The translations under genes were made by a program, and so were the position numbers. This document shows positions 1-11,594 of a stretch of 64,000 bases of DNA, one piece after another (positions within the stretch are counted from its first letter, which is position 1; each line of letters begins with the position of its first letter). This stretch comes from Apostichopus japonicus. Its lineage: Eukaryota; Echinodermata; Holothuroidea; Aspidochirotida; Stichopodidae. Below the pieces are notes generated by a model. It saw only the letters and a list, made by a program, of their open reading frames with translations. It had not been told where the DNA came from and ran no database searches. The stretch covers positions 27,388,984 through 27,452,983 of the forward strand of contig NC_092564.1 in NCBI RefSeq assembly GCF_037975245.1. Reading direction: 5' to 3'.

Positions 1-720
1 GTTCCACTCTGACATTTTGAAAGACTCAGTACATACAGAGAGTACTCTTTGGGGCTGACTAACCAATCGCAACGAACGTGTCGGCAAGTTTGGAAGTCCA
101 CTAAGCTGCTTTAAGTTCTGTAGCTGCGATGTTTGGATGAGTCAGCACTCAGTGGTGCATGATGCTAAGATTGATGCGGGACAAACATTTGCTAGCCGAT
201 CGCTGATTCATCCAGCTACTTTAATTATTCTTCCAGGGACCAAAATCCAATCAAGAGAATCTGCGTTGGTCTTCCGTTTTTTTTAGTGACTTGAAAATTA
301 TTAACCGCAGAAAATTCAATTTCTGCTGGACAGCGCAGAGGTCGGGAAAACGTCTCCTCTAAATTGTTCTCACATCAAGTGAGCCGTACCTTATCAATAT
401 TAAACTCATCACTTTAGGTGTTTAAAGCTGGTCTGAGGGGTTAATGCTATAAATTCATTAAAGAATTAATATGCTGAAAATGATTAAATGGAACGACTCT
501 TTCAAACTGGTTTAAATGGGAACTGTTCGCATGGCAACCAAGTCTGTAATATACTTTGTTATTTGTCGTCACTTAAAGGGATGATATCTTAAAACTTTGA
601 AAAATTTTGTTCAAGGTAGTCAGGGCCAGTACTACATTTGTAAGAACCAGTTGTCATGATAGTCTACTAAATACACCGCATATCAAGATAAACAATAAGA
701 ACAGTTCTTAAAGTTTTCTG

Positions 721-988
721 GAAATACAATACACAAGTATTCTAAGCTAAAAACCAGGATTTTTGGAAGAAATTGTAACCTGACGATTCCAAACGGACTG
801 ACTCTGCACTACACGTAATTATAAACTATATCAATAAATGTTTGTAGCAAATTTCAGGAAATACATGTAAGTAATCTAAGCTAAAATATCGGGTTTCTCG
901 GAAGAAATTGTAACCTGACGATATCAAACGGACTGACTCTGCACTACACGTAATTATAAACTATATCAATAAATGTTCACAGCAAATA
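721..988. repeat. Direct duplication, two 137-bp units
   Basis: Copy 1 starts at 721 and copy 2 at 858. Both contain the long shared stretch GAAGAAATTGTAACCTGACG, then ACGGACTGACTCTGCACTAC, then ATAAACTATATCAATAAATG. The copies are nearly identical over their last 85 bp and diverged over the first 50. Confidence 0.9.
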
Positions 989-3524
989 AGTTTTTAATTT
1001 CACAGTAATATCCAAAATTTTGATGGAAAATACTGACAATGGACTCATGAGTCATATGAAATGTCCAATTAGAACACTAAACACAAGTTAACTATATATG
1101 TATGTACCATCTGTAACAAGAAAAATCCACCAGCTTATATATCATATTCCTAAATTACAGAATCAAGCTGTGAACTCTGCTTTAATATCGTTTGTCATTA
1201 ATGTTTAATGCAGCACTCTCCAGTTGGTCGATCAGCAAGTTTACCTAACGTACCATGTCTTACTCAAGATATGAGAGACATTAATCATGAAAATTACAAT
1301 AAGAGAGCCCATCCTCTTACATGTTTTTCACCACATGAAGCTTCGTCAGCCGATATTAACGACTTTGTTTTGACTGTCAACATTTTCATGACCCAGACAA
1401 GTTTTCATTTCTAACAGCAGAAATAATGACATGATGTTAGTGGGAAAACTGGAAATTTTCAAAAATTTCCAACTTTAATTTAATAAGTTGTAAACTCATA
1501 GCTGATTGGTCTAGCTCATTGACTACATTGTTACGAGATCTTAGCCCCAAATAGCCAAAGAAAAACTGATCAAAAAAATAACCCAACATAGCTCTGCTTT
1601 AATACTGTATATAATCCCTTCTTTCCACCCTTTTGGTCTGTGAGAATATTGATCTGCTCTTGGGATGGCATAAAAAATGCTATATCCTCGTAAAAAAAAA
1701 TAATAAAAAAGAGAAAAACCTTGTCAGAGAATTCTGTAGTCAATAAAACTACTACGAGCAGAATTGGCTTTTATTATTTCACAATGTTAAAGCACACATA
1801 TGGCAAAGCATTTGAGATGGTTTATTATTCTTCTCAGCTCAACATTCAAGTCACAATGGGAGGATCTTCTCATGTAGGCTGCCGAGTGATTGACGGGTAA
1901 TCAATCAATTAAACATGGTCAAAGAGACATGGAGGGTTTACATTTCATCACACCATGGATATTACTCCCATGTACAGAGGTAGCCAGGAAAATACTAATG
2001 ATATTAAACTTCATCTCATATTCGTGGCGATGAAAAGGCAAATGCAAGGTTGTTGTCACAGTGGGGTTTCCTTCAATGGATGGTTCGGTGCATACGTATA
2101 CTATCGAATTGGTGATTTGGAACGTACTGTACACGTTGAATGGGTCTGGTCTTCTACAGTAATATCCTACACACTTTGGGGTTAAATAAAGGGTTGTGTA
2201 TCACTTAATAAATATAGGGTCATTCCAAAACTGAAGGGTCCAGTTTGTGACAGTTTTGGGGGTACCTATCACACTGAGAATCAGTAAGACCATTTCTAAG
2301 TTATTATGTATTAAGTAATTACTTGTTGTAGTGTGCCTTTTGTTCTGTCTTTTGGCAAGGAATGCTTGCGCATAAGGAACTCTTTATTTTAGAATGGATA
2401 AACCTTATAAAATTTATGAATTTTCCAAACTTAAAAGAGGTCAAACATGTAGTTGAATTCTGTGGGTTACATGGACACTGATGTAAGAATGTTGCAAAGA
2501 TGGACCATTTATCTAAATTGAATGTCCCTGTAAGTAGTACAAAGCAGCCCATAGGCTTCACTTGTTATTTAATTAATAGAATCTTTACTTTAATTGGTCT
2601 TCCATAGAACTTGCCTACAAAAATTTAATAATGTAACCAAGGTATGCAGGCAACTTAATTGAATGAAATTGTTAGTTATATCGTAATTAACATGTAACTC
2701 TTAGTGCAAATGGCTTGGAGACTTACCCGATGGATTTGTTTCATTAATGCAAACGAGACATCGAATATATTAAAACCCCTTAAGGCACTTGCTTCATAAT
2801 TAACACAAGTTCTCAATAATACAAAAAACCTGAGTATACTTCTTGATGTTGTTATGTAAATGATTGGAGTAATTATGCAGTGTTACAATCAAAATTAATA
2901 GTCATGTAGACAAATAATAAACTATTGCTATCACAAAATTAAAACCATATTGTGATGAAGTACAAGCTATTCTGTACAGTACAGTATCAGACAGGAGCCT
3001 CGACTGTCAATTCAAATGTTAAAATCAGAACTGTTGGTTGATGCCTTTAACCGATACACAGGAAAAGAATTCTTTGCGGATGGATAGCAAAAAAAGTAAA
3101 AAAACATTGTTGTTATTGTGCACTTGTGGTGTTCAAATGCTAGGCTACACAGAACTCCAAGCAATTGACCAATTTCTTTTTGTTTTATTTTTCCCCTCAC
3201 ACTTTTACATCAAGGAGTTTACATGAACAACTCTTTCGAACATCCTACTTTAACCATTACTCGATAATGTTAAAATATGCAAATTTGGGGTTGAATTTTA
3301 TCAAATGCAGTAAACTGTCCTCAACAAACTTTCCTTTTTCCTAAATTTTCCTCCACTGATCATGATCCTACAATGCATTCCTTTAAGATATATCCCTTTA
3401 CACAATTCAATGTGCAAATAACCGTTTCATGATTTTTTATGATCTACCATGCTGGGGCTTTTAATTGTTATGCTTGTGTAGCTCCAGACATCAATGACGC
3501 CAACAATTTCAAATTGCTGTCTGA

Positions 3525-3606
3525 GTAAATATATATATATAGATATAATATATAAAATATATAAACATATTTATGTGTATATATATATTTACATATAGAT
3601 ATAGCA
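3525..3606. repeat. TA-rich microsatellite
   Basis: Interrupted (TA)n with short TATG and ATAA variants, inside the talin intron. Confidence 0.85.
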
Positions 3607-3934
3607 TTTATATGTGTTCAGTTTGTAAGGTTGAATCGAAATTTGAGAGGACATTTACAGCTGTAGGGATTATGTAATAAAACATGAAGGTATGTATTTT
3701 CAGTTTAATTTACGTGTTTTTATTTCATGAAATTCATATGAAGGATGCAGGGAGAGGCAGGATCAGGAGGTGATCATTGAATCTCACCCATTAAAGGAGA
3801 CACAAAGAACCCAAACATCATTACTGGATATCTAAAGATAACTGTCATGAGCAACTTACCCCAAACAACTAAGAGTAATCTTATTCCATTTGGGAGATAT
3901 GACATATTTAATGTTCCCCTCACATCCACGGTTA

Positions 3935-3990
3935 AAGACTTTCAGCAAGTCTAAATATGACATCATTGAGCCACATATGTGCTTCATTTT
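3935..3990 (+). repeat. Dispersed repeat family A, copy 1
   Basis: Core reads AAGACTTTCAGCAAGTCTAA, ATATGACATCATTGAGCCAC, then ATATGTGCTTCA. Similar copies occur at 7338-7395 and 57606-57660. Weaker similarity continues to both sides (for example CATGACCTAATGATG near 4088 and CATGGCCTAATGATG near 7486), so the full element is probably several hundred bp long. Confidence 0.65.
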
Positions 3991-4914
3991 GGGTATGTTT
4001 TTAATTATTTTACTAACAATGTTTAGTTTCTGTAATTAGAGATTGGTTTTGCAAATGTGGATTCTAAAATACTGAAGTTTTTTTACATGACCTAATGATG
4101 CCACTAATTACAGAGTCAATACTATTAACATTTTCAGGCTTGAAAATCTGTCAAATAAGCTAAAGATGATGGTTTGGTGCAAGTATGTGTCCTCTTTGGG
4201 TACGCTTAGAAATGCAAAGAATGCAATGAAAGTTAACATGTAATTGTAATTCAATCACAAACCAAACCATCAAAAGACAGTAAAATTTGGATACAAAAAA
4301 GTCCAAAATATCAAAGGAAAATAAAACAATAGCTTCCTAAGGGGACACATTTTATATCTCTATTTTCTGCAGAGATTACAGCTGGTCAAGTTGGTCGGGG
4401 TTGTGCCGATCCAGCAGGGATCAACCACAAAAAAATGTCAGATTGCTGTAAATGCCTAAATTTGTAAGATAAAGGCTAGCAAACTTAGCCATTTACATCA
4501 AAATCTGTTTGACATATCGAGCAAAACTAGGATCATTTTCATCGGCCTATTTTCCTCGTTGGAATATATCACACTTTTTTGTGTTCTTGACGTCATGTGG
4601 TTTGATGGCCATGACCTAGACTATTTCTCCCGAGACGAAACATTGAACGTTTGACTGTCGTTAGAATTTTTGGGCTCAATCGTTACTTATCAATTCAGTA
4701 AATGAACAGGATGAGACGGCTCATCACTATACACCATCCATCTTCATCAGAGATTGCATCTTAGTTTCTCATCTTTGTTCATCTTCAATTCCTCTCAGCG
4801 TATGACGGGTGAGATGCTACCATCAATCAATGGGAACTCAATAGCTCTCTGCTCTGTAAGCAGAGCATCATTATATATTCATATCTCAGATATCAAAAAG
4901 AGAGAGAAACTCAC

Positions 4915-4989
4915 CAGAACGGTCTTCACCGATCCATCTAACATTTTGACCCTCAGTGGTCGGATCTTCTTACGGTACTCCAGGATATC
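4915..4989 (-). CDS. TLN: Talin coding exon 3 (F0/F1 boundary)
   Basis: A 75-bp phase 0/0 exon encoding residues 81-105: DILEYRKKIRPLRVK then MLDGSVKTVL. In vertebrate talin the matching stretch closes F0 and opens F1. Acceptor cttag|GAT and donor CTG|gtgagt. The next exon, expected to begin near VDDS, was not found in the remaining 4.9 kb. Confidence 0.94.
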
Positions 4990-7900
4990 CTAAGAGACGA
5001 GATGGAAGAAAAGGAGAGATAAAGAGAGTCACATGTTTTTTTGGGGGGAGGGGGGGGGTTTTGTGATGAAATTATTAAAGGAGATTTGTAAACCTTCAAT
5101 TACCTTGTGATAAAGATTTAACATACATGTATATGCATCATGATAAACGGCCATTTGACATTTCAGAGTATTAGATTCAGAATGCTGAGGAAAAGAATTG
5201 TTACCAAAACGTGTGCAAAGTGTTGCCAGGTGCCATTTTTATAAGCTGTGTCGATTGGGAGACATATATATATTGGTAGTGGTAAAGATGAGACCGTTAC
5301 AAGAGAAGAGAAGTGAATCAGCTCTGTCATTTCAAATCTTTTGAGTTATTTAGACTTTTATGAATGGCAAGATCTTATGTTATTCTGAATGATTCAATAT
5401 ACACTGATATTTAACTGTTGTGAGTGTATCCTTCAAATTGTCACACTGGGTTCCCTCCAAATTCCCCACAGAAAAGTATCCCCCACTTCCCATGAGCTTT
5501 CCCCCCCCCACCCCACCCCACCTACCCCTTGAGAAAGTAACTTAAGACACCTTTCCCTTTTGTTTTTGATTTGTTAAATATTTTAAATAAATCACAGCAT
5601 CGCTGAGTTACAAGAAAATTTTTCAGTGTGTTGTTATTTTCTATTTTTTTTTTTTTTTTTTGAGCACGTTTCAGGTTTTAGCAATCAATCTTGATGAAAC
5701 CAGCAAGATGACGACATGTGATTGATCCAGGTTTGAGGGCTGCTGTACGGTACGTCACACACACAATACACAAGCTACATACAGTACTTGCTGAGGCCTG
5801 CCTGCCAGTAAAATTTTACCATCATACTGTGTACTGTGGTTTAGGGATGCAGCTCTTCACCATGTACAGTGTATCACGCAAAATGGAACGAGAAATCCGT
5901 TTCAACCTCAAATCAAATCTTAAACTACCTTTCTACCAGCAAGTTCAAAGCAAACCACGATCTGTTGATGGATGACTAGTTTCATCAGATTAACTCTCAG
6001 ATTCCTGTTCCTCATATTCTATGTTTTTACAGTATGGAACCTTACTTTTTCAGTTGCGTGGAAATATTAATAATAATCAGTTTACATCGTGCTCAATTCC
6101 TTTTGACTAGGATTGCAGTTACCGCGTTCACTGCAATTACCTGTTTACTTGGGAGCGCTTTCCACGCATTGAACGCAGTCAAGTCTATTTATTTCTGCAG
6201 AGGTGAGAGGTCCACTGTTTAATAGCTGTAATTCTAGTTAATGCTATTCACCTAGAGTCACAAAAGAAATTCGATCAGAATAAAATGACAAAATCAGACA
6301 TGGAACTGACAAAATCCTAAATATATGTCCTGATGGAGCTCTAAACTATGATGGTTTTTTAACTATTTGTGCACATAATGACATCTCAATGGACTACAAG
6401 TGCAATTACAATAACGTAAAACCTCATATTTGAGCTCTACGTATATTCTTCTCAAAGCAGGAAGCATCTTTCAAGATGAACTTCAGCATTTTCTCTCATG
6501 TTCCCTTAATTACTTTCACGAATACCAAAGCCGCCATTCTCTGGCTACTGTCACGTTTTCGACACTTACAGTGCATTGACGTGTGTAAACGGTCTTAAAA
6601 TATTCATCCGTCTCCAAGATGATCAATGTAAGCCACAGTTAAACATGGTGATCACCTTAAAATATATAATCAGGTCAACGTATCCATTATTTATTGGATC
6701 AATTAAGGAGTTCAAAATAGACTGAAGGATGTTCATTTCTGGTGAAATAGCAGTTTCTTTGATTAATGAAGATATTTTTTATTGTCTCCCAGTAAACCCA
6801 ATACTAATGCATGGAGTTCTACATGGGAACTACAGACACAGTGTAATATTTGGAGGAAAAAAATTAAAAATCAATATGAATGACATCAAAATGTGATGAA
6901 AAATCAGGTACATACTGCTTCTCTGAGCATGTAATGCTCCAAAGTCTTCCCAGATTCCAGCCATACTCCTTTCTTCGGGTCTTCATCATGGAGGAAAAGG
7001 CCATACTCAGTGGCTGTGAAAGAAATTCCAAAACGTTTATTTTTACGTGTAAACATGCAATCATCAACATGCTATTGCTATAGAGGGATATTAACTAGGT
7101 TGGAAAAATGTTCACTTAGCACTGGTGATAATACTATTCATGATTGCCCATAGGACAGCCAGCTTTGTTTCCATGTTTTAATGAGACACAGGCCCCACCA
7201 TCCATTGTTATTGGTCTATCAAAGTGACAGAGATAATTGTCATGACGGACTTCACCTTAATAGCTACAATGTACTTCAATCAGAAAAAAAATCTTCAATT
7301 GGGTGATATCACAGGTTTATGCAGTAAGGTTTTAGGCAGAAGACTTGGTCAAGTCTTAATATGACATCATCAGGACACATGTGCTTCAGTGTTTCTTGTT
7401 TTTCTTTACTTACTTATTTCAATTGATGTTTATATTTCCATAATGGATGCAAACGAATGACTGTAATCTATTGAGGTCCCTAAACATGGCCTAATGATGA
7501 CATTGGTTTCAGTGTCGAGGTTGTTTAATATTCAGGTCTGATCTCACATGACCTTTAAACTACGGAGGGAAAAAAGGGTTCTTATACTCAATAGGGTACA
7601 TCAACATGTCAAATATGAAGTCAAATTTGGCTTCATTCTTAAAGTTTTATCATGTTTACAAGGTTTTTGGACTTTGAGCTACATTGACCTTTGACCTACA
7701 CAGAAAACAATAGGGCACTTCTAATCAATAAGGTGCGTCCATGAACGACACGACCCTGTGATGACCTCAAATGACATTCGACCTCCACAGAAAACAACAG
7801 GGTGCTTCTTCTTAATAAGGTGAATCCATGTACTACATATGAAGCTCATCCACCTTCCAGCAAGGAACCAAAATTTGAACTTGACAACCTTCCCATTTTC

Positions 7901-10900
7901 AACGTTTCTTTTCAAAGTTTCTTTTCGACACTGAGCAAACATTTCCCCTGCATACCAAACTTCATGCAGATAACAAACAACGTAATAAAATCTGTCCCAC
8001 ATGTTCAATTTAAACGTCACTATTAATATACTGGGGAATTTGGTCAAAGTCTTAAGTTTCACTTTAGTTTACAATACACTGGCATGTTGACATGTGCTCT
8101 TTAGGAGATAATCTCTAACATCCCTCATATACACTATTGAAGGCATTACAGCAAACAGAACTCTCAAAATGTCAACTTTCGTCAAGCCTCATCCAACAAA
8201 TTACACATCTAAAACAGACACAGCAACAGTGCATTGCTTGTGGCAGTTCAAAGTACACCTAGTAGACCAAGTTACTGTAGTAAATAACTATGATCTATCT
8301 GAAGCCTGGACTTTGAGCACTGTACTGTAGAACATAGCCTCAACTTTTAGCAAATAGGTGTAGATTAACAAACAGAAGACAACGTTTGTATTCAACTTTT
8401 ATTTTCAGTTACATTTATCGGGTCACACTATGATGCACCTTCATAATACATGTATAAATAAACCATGCAAGTAAACCAGCCAGGCAGCCTATTATATTTA
8501 GCATGATTACCCTGGTAATAATAGCATTACCATATCGTTGTAATGTTTTTCCATGGTAAATAGATAGCTACACCCAAGCTATTGGCTTTTTCTGCTCCCC
8601 ATCAGATGTACAGTAAGTCAAAAGTTCAGTACCGTAGTATACATTCATTGTAATAGTGCATAGTGCTAGGGGTTTCCTCAATGTACATTATCACAGTACA
8701 GTACCTTCCACAGTACTTAACCTTCAGAAAAGGTTTTACTTGCTTTTACACACGCATGATATTATGATACTGTGATACTACAATGAGTAATTAACATTGG
8801 TGGTTTGAAGACACTGTAACGTCATGCCTGAATACAGAGCACATTCAATATGACCAGTGAAATGTACAGGGAATAATTTACCCAGTATCGCATCACAAAA
8901 TGCTATGCAAAATGGGCAAACTACTAAACAAACTGTGTAGAGATGTACAGCATAGTAATGTTTGCACATGTACTGTACAGTACAGGAACCATAGTATTTC
9001 ATAGGAGACAAAGCTCAGAGTCTTTAAAACTGCTCTGCAAAACTTGAACACTGAAATTATTCTCTTGTTCATGGATTTTAATGTACTGTATACTTTCAAA
9101 TGTAATCAGTACCAAACTAACATGATAATTAATATTGTATTCAAGGTATCTATGTAGGTACATAAATGGGAGAAAACTGGAATAACTTGTCATACTAAAA
9201 CCAGCCGTATATATACAGTATGTAAAGTAATACCTGCAATTTTATATTAATTATTGTACCCAAGAATAGAGTGCAGCAACACTGGTACTGTACATCAACT
9301 TTGCAGAGAGCAAAATATATGACACAACATGGGCGTGAACCAGCAAATAATTTGTAACACAATTGAACGCGCAGGACATGATTTTATGGAACATAACATT
9401 CACTTGCTGTTAGAATACATCCATCACAATTATAATGATCTAATCATATATATATATGTCAAAATATATGAACTGATGTTTCATTTACCCAAAACACATG
9501 TCAAGTCGTACATGTTTTCAAAACATTTTCTTAACATTTTATTGGGTATTTAATATTAATGCCATTTTTGGGGGGAAAACAAACCAGATTTCAAATGTCA
9601 TTCTGGTTGATGAACACAACAATGCTACATGGGTAAAGTTATACTAATTAGTCAAAATGATATAATTTGGTAAAGACGTAATGACTTCTTGTTGTTGAAA
9701 ATACTGTAGCTACAAACGTGAGAATGATGAGACAATGGGCCCTATGGGGTACATCTACACAAACTACCTGCCAAGTACTGCATGAGATAAAAGGATAAGT
9801 TGCCATGTTTGAGATTATACGTCGCAAACGCACCAGTCCCTTCATCCAATTACAGTTCTGCAGCTAAATAAATTTATGGGCAACAAATTCTTAACATTTT
9901 GCAAACCAGTATCCATAATTAATACCTTACAATTCATTCAAGACCAAAAAACAAAATAATACAGCCACATCCCCTTTCCAATAATTTGGGAGCTTTCTTT
10001 CTAGGTAAAAATGTATTGACAGAGTTTATGTGGCAATCATCATACTGTACATGAAGGGAAAACAAGCTTCATGGGTACCACCACATCCTCTTATTTTGAC
10101 AAGTTTGAGTTTATTTGGCTACTAGTATTGAAAATAATTGAAGTTCTTTCCTGTTTAAACCGAAAAACTTTCACTTTAAGGAAACCGTATTGACATCTGT
10201 CCACTGATAGCAATAGATATTTTGGTCACGGACCAATTGGGACTGAAAACTGAATGGGTCAAAGAACCGAGCTGGTACCCACAAAAATACTACAATAACA
10301 AGGCCATACCAAACAAAACAAATGGATTGGTTTGTTGTACTTTGCTGCAGTACAGTAAGTTACTATGAACATCCCACACAGTCGGAAGTACTGCCAACCT
10401 GCAGTATACATTTGCCAATCAGCTGATAATGGCTATGATGATGCTAACCATGTTATGTACTTTCACAATATAAAGGCAACTAGATGTTGATGTTGCAGGT
10501 AGACAATTGTACTTTAATACATTTGGCAACTCATCCAAAAAGTGCTTTATGGTCATACGTTAACTTCTGCTGTACAAATTTCCTGGAATGTGAATTTTAT
10601 GTATACCTTCAAGAGGCTTAAACAATTAACATTTTCATGATCTGTAGCAATTGACATTTTTGCGTTTCAAAATAACTGAATTTTAATTATCGATTATACC
10701 ATTATTTTTTCAATTTTCTCACATATTTAATGAAAACAGGCACACCGCCCTCTAAACACTAAAAATGCAAACAAATGACATTTAGACACCATTGAAACTA
10801 CTGTACAGTATAGCCAGTTGAATTTCTTGCTATTTTACCATTAGTTTAGCAGCTGGCTGAACACTGTTCATATAAAGTAACTACTTCTCATGAAAACGTT

Positions 10901-11594
10901 AAGTATATTTCTCAAAATTATTGAGAACCCATGTACCAACATAGAACCTAAACTAACGTCAACCTTGGTCATGTGTACTTTAAGGCAACTCCAAGCACAT
11001 CTTCAGACTGGTAGATTTGGGAGAGCGAGAAAGTGAGAGGTGAACTAGAATTGGGTCAGTGGGCAGATGTTACTAATTCTTGTAAGGAAGATGGGAAATT
11101 TATGAGGCAGTATGAGGAGAGAGGAGGCACATAAATCCTCCAACCATGTGCACCTCCTCCACCAACATAATGGACAGGTCTCCAAGCATGCACCACCTAT
11201 AACCATACGGTACCTACCATGTTCCCTGTGAACAACATGTACAACTTACTGTACATGTAAGCCATGGAGAAAGCTAAAGTCGGGCTAAAATCCAGATAGA
11301 GAGATCCACTGGTATTGTGGTTATAATAATACAAAAGATGCAATCAAAAGACAATGGAACGAATTGCTGTAAATTGGGCTCTACCAGAGCTGCTGTTCCT
11401 ATATATGGTGGGATGCTACACATGCAACATAATTTGTAGTCATATACTGTACCTTGGCCTTGCATCAAGGACGCTTCTGGTATCTTCTCTCGTATCATTC
11501 GGCAGACATCAAAGACCATAGTGGCAGGCTCAAACTGCATGGTCTTTGTGCTATTGGCCGACACAATGTTAATCTTTAACGACAACAGCGCCAT
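4915..11594 (-). CDS. TLN: Talin, 5' part of gene (coding exons 1-3, residues 1-105)
   Basis: Talin is the large cytoskeletal adaptor that binds integrin beta tails, vinculin and F-actin at adhesions. Three exons read on the minus strand: 11453-11594, 6916-7013 and 4915-4989. All have consensus splice sites and matching phases (1, 0, 0). Joined, they give 105 residues that follow the talin N terminus closely: KTMQFEPATMVFD with CRMIREKIPEA (F0), then YGLFLHDEDPKKGVWLE and HYMLREADILEYRKK, then RPLRVKMLDGSVKTVL (start of F1). The remaining FERM subdomains and the rod, more than 2,000 residues in the family, must lie below position 1. I found no further talin exon in 1-4914. The start ATG has A at -3 and G at +4, and an acceptor 29 bp upstream implies a separate noncoding first exon. 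Identification is firm; which paralogue, if there is more than one, cannot be told. Confidence 0.93.
6916..7013 (-). CDS. TLN: Talin coding exon 2 (F0 domain)
   Basis: Encodes residues 48-80 (TEYGLFLHDEDPKKG, VWLESGKTLEHYMLREA). The DPKKG-W-LE core is a hallmark of talin F0. Acceptor ttcacag|CC and donor GCA|gtatgt. Preceded by an intron of about 4.4 kb and followed by one of about 1.9 kb. Confidence 0.95.
7338..7395 (+). repeat. Dispersed repeat family A, copy 2
   Basis: Contains AGACTTGGTCAAGTCTTAAT, ATGACATCATCAGGACACAT, GTGCTTCAGTGTT, matching the copy at 3935. It lies in a talin intron. The flanks also share TTGGTCTATCAAAGTGACAG with a related stretch near 57505. Confidence 0.65.
7545..7870. 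repeat. Degenerate tandem repeat, about three units of 90-140 bp
   Basis: Three related blocks begin near 7551, 7689 and 7777. Each has a 'gacct(c/a)cacagaaaacaa(t/c)aggg...cttct...aataaggtg..tccatg' pattern. I recall similar 'ttgacctttgacct ... aggttcttct' repeats from marine invertebrate DNA, but the family name is not established here. The minus-strand 113-codon reading frame over it has no gene-like content. Confidence 0.6.
8868..9100 (+). repeat. Dispersed repeat family B, copy 1
   Basis: Begins AATTTACCCAGTATCGCATC, AAAATGCTATGCAAAATGG and continues through CAGGAACCATAGTATT to AAAACTGCTCTGCAAAACTT. A diverged copy in the same order lies at 34455-34680. A short inverted piece is at 46640-46695. 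Confidence 0.65.
11453..11594 (-). CDS. TLN: Talin coding exon 1 (F0 domain start)
   Basis: Encodes residues 1-47 plus the first base of codon 48, from MALLSLKINIVSANSTK to SLMQGQ. The F0 ubiquitin-like fold begins here. The ATG context is caccATGG. The donor is AAG|gtacag. A likely acceptor (ttttgag|GAAG) sits at 11623/11624, so about 29 bp of 5' leader share this exon. The next exon completes the split codon as Ala48. Confidence 0.93.

Larger units (their letters stand above)
1..4914 (-). other. Talin intron (or introns), no exon recognised
   Basis: No stretch on either strand resembles the next talin exon, so this is probably one long intron running out of the window. It holds a 137-bp direct duplication (721-988), a TA-rich microsatellite (3525-3606) and one copy of a dispersed repeat (3935-3990). 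Otherwise it is AT-rich sequence with no support for a gene. Confidence 0.5.

Noticed and set aside
4380-4440. Possible fourth talin exon near 4.4 kb
   Set aside because: Translation in all minus-strand frames shows no match to the VDDS...TICARIGI segment expected next.
7721-8062. 113-codon minus-strand reading frame
   Set aside because: Lies over a degenerate tandem repeat in a talin intron. Residue content looks random.
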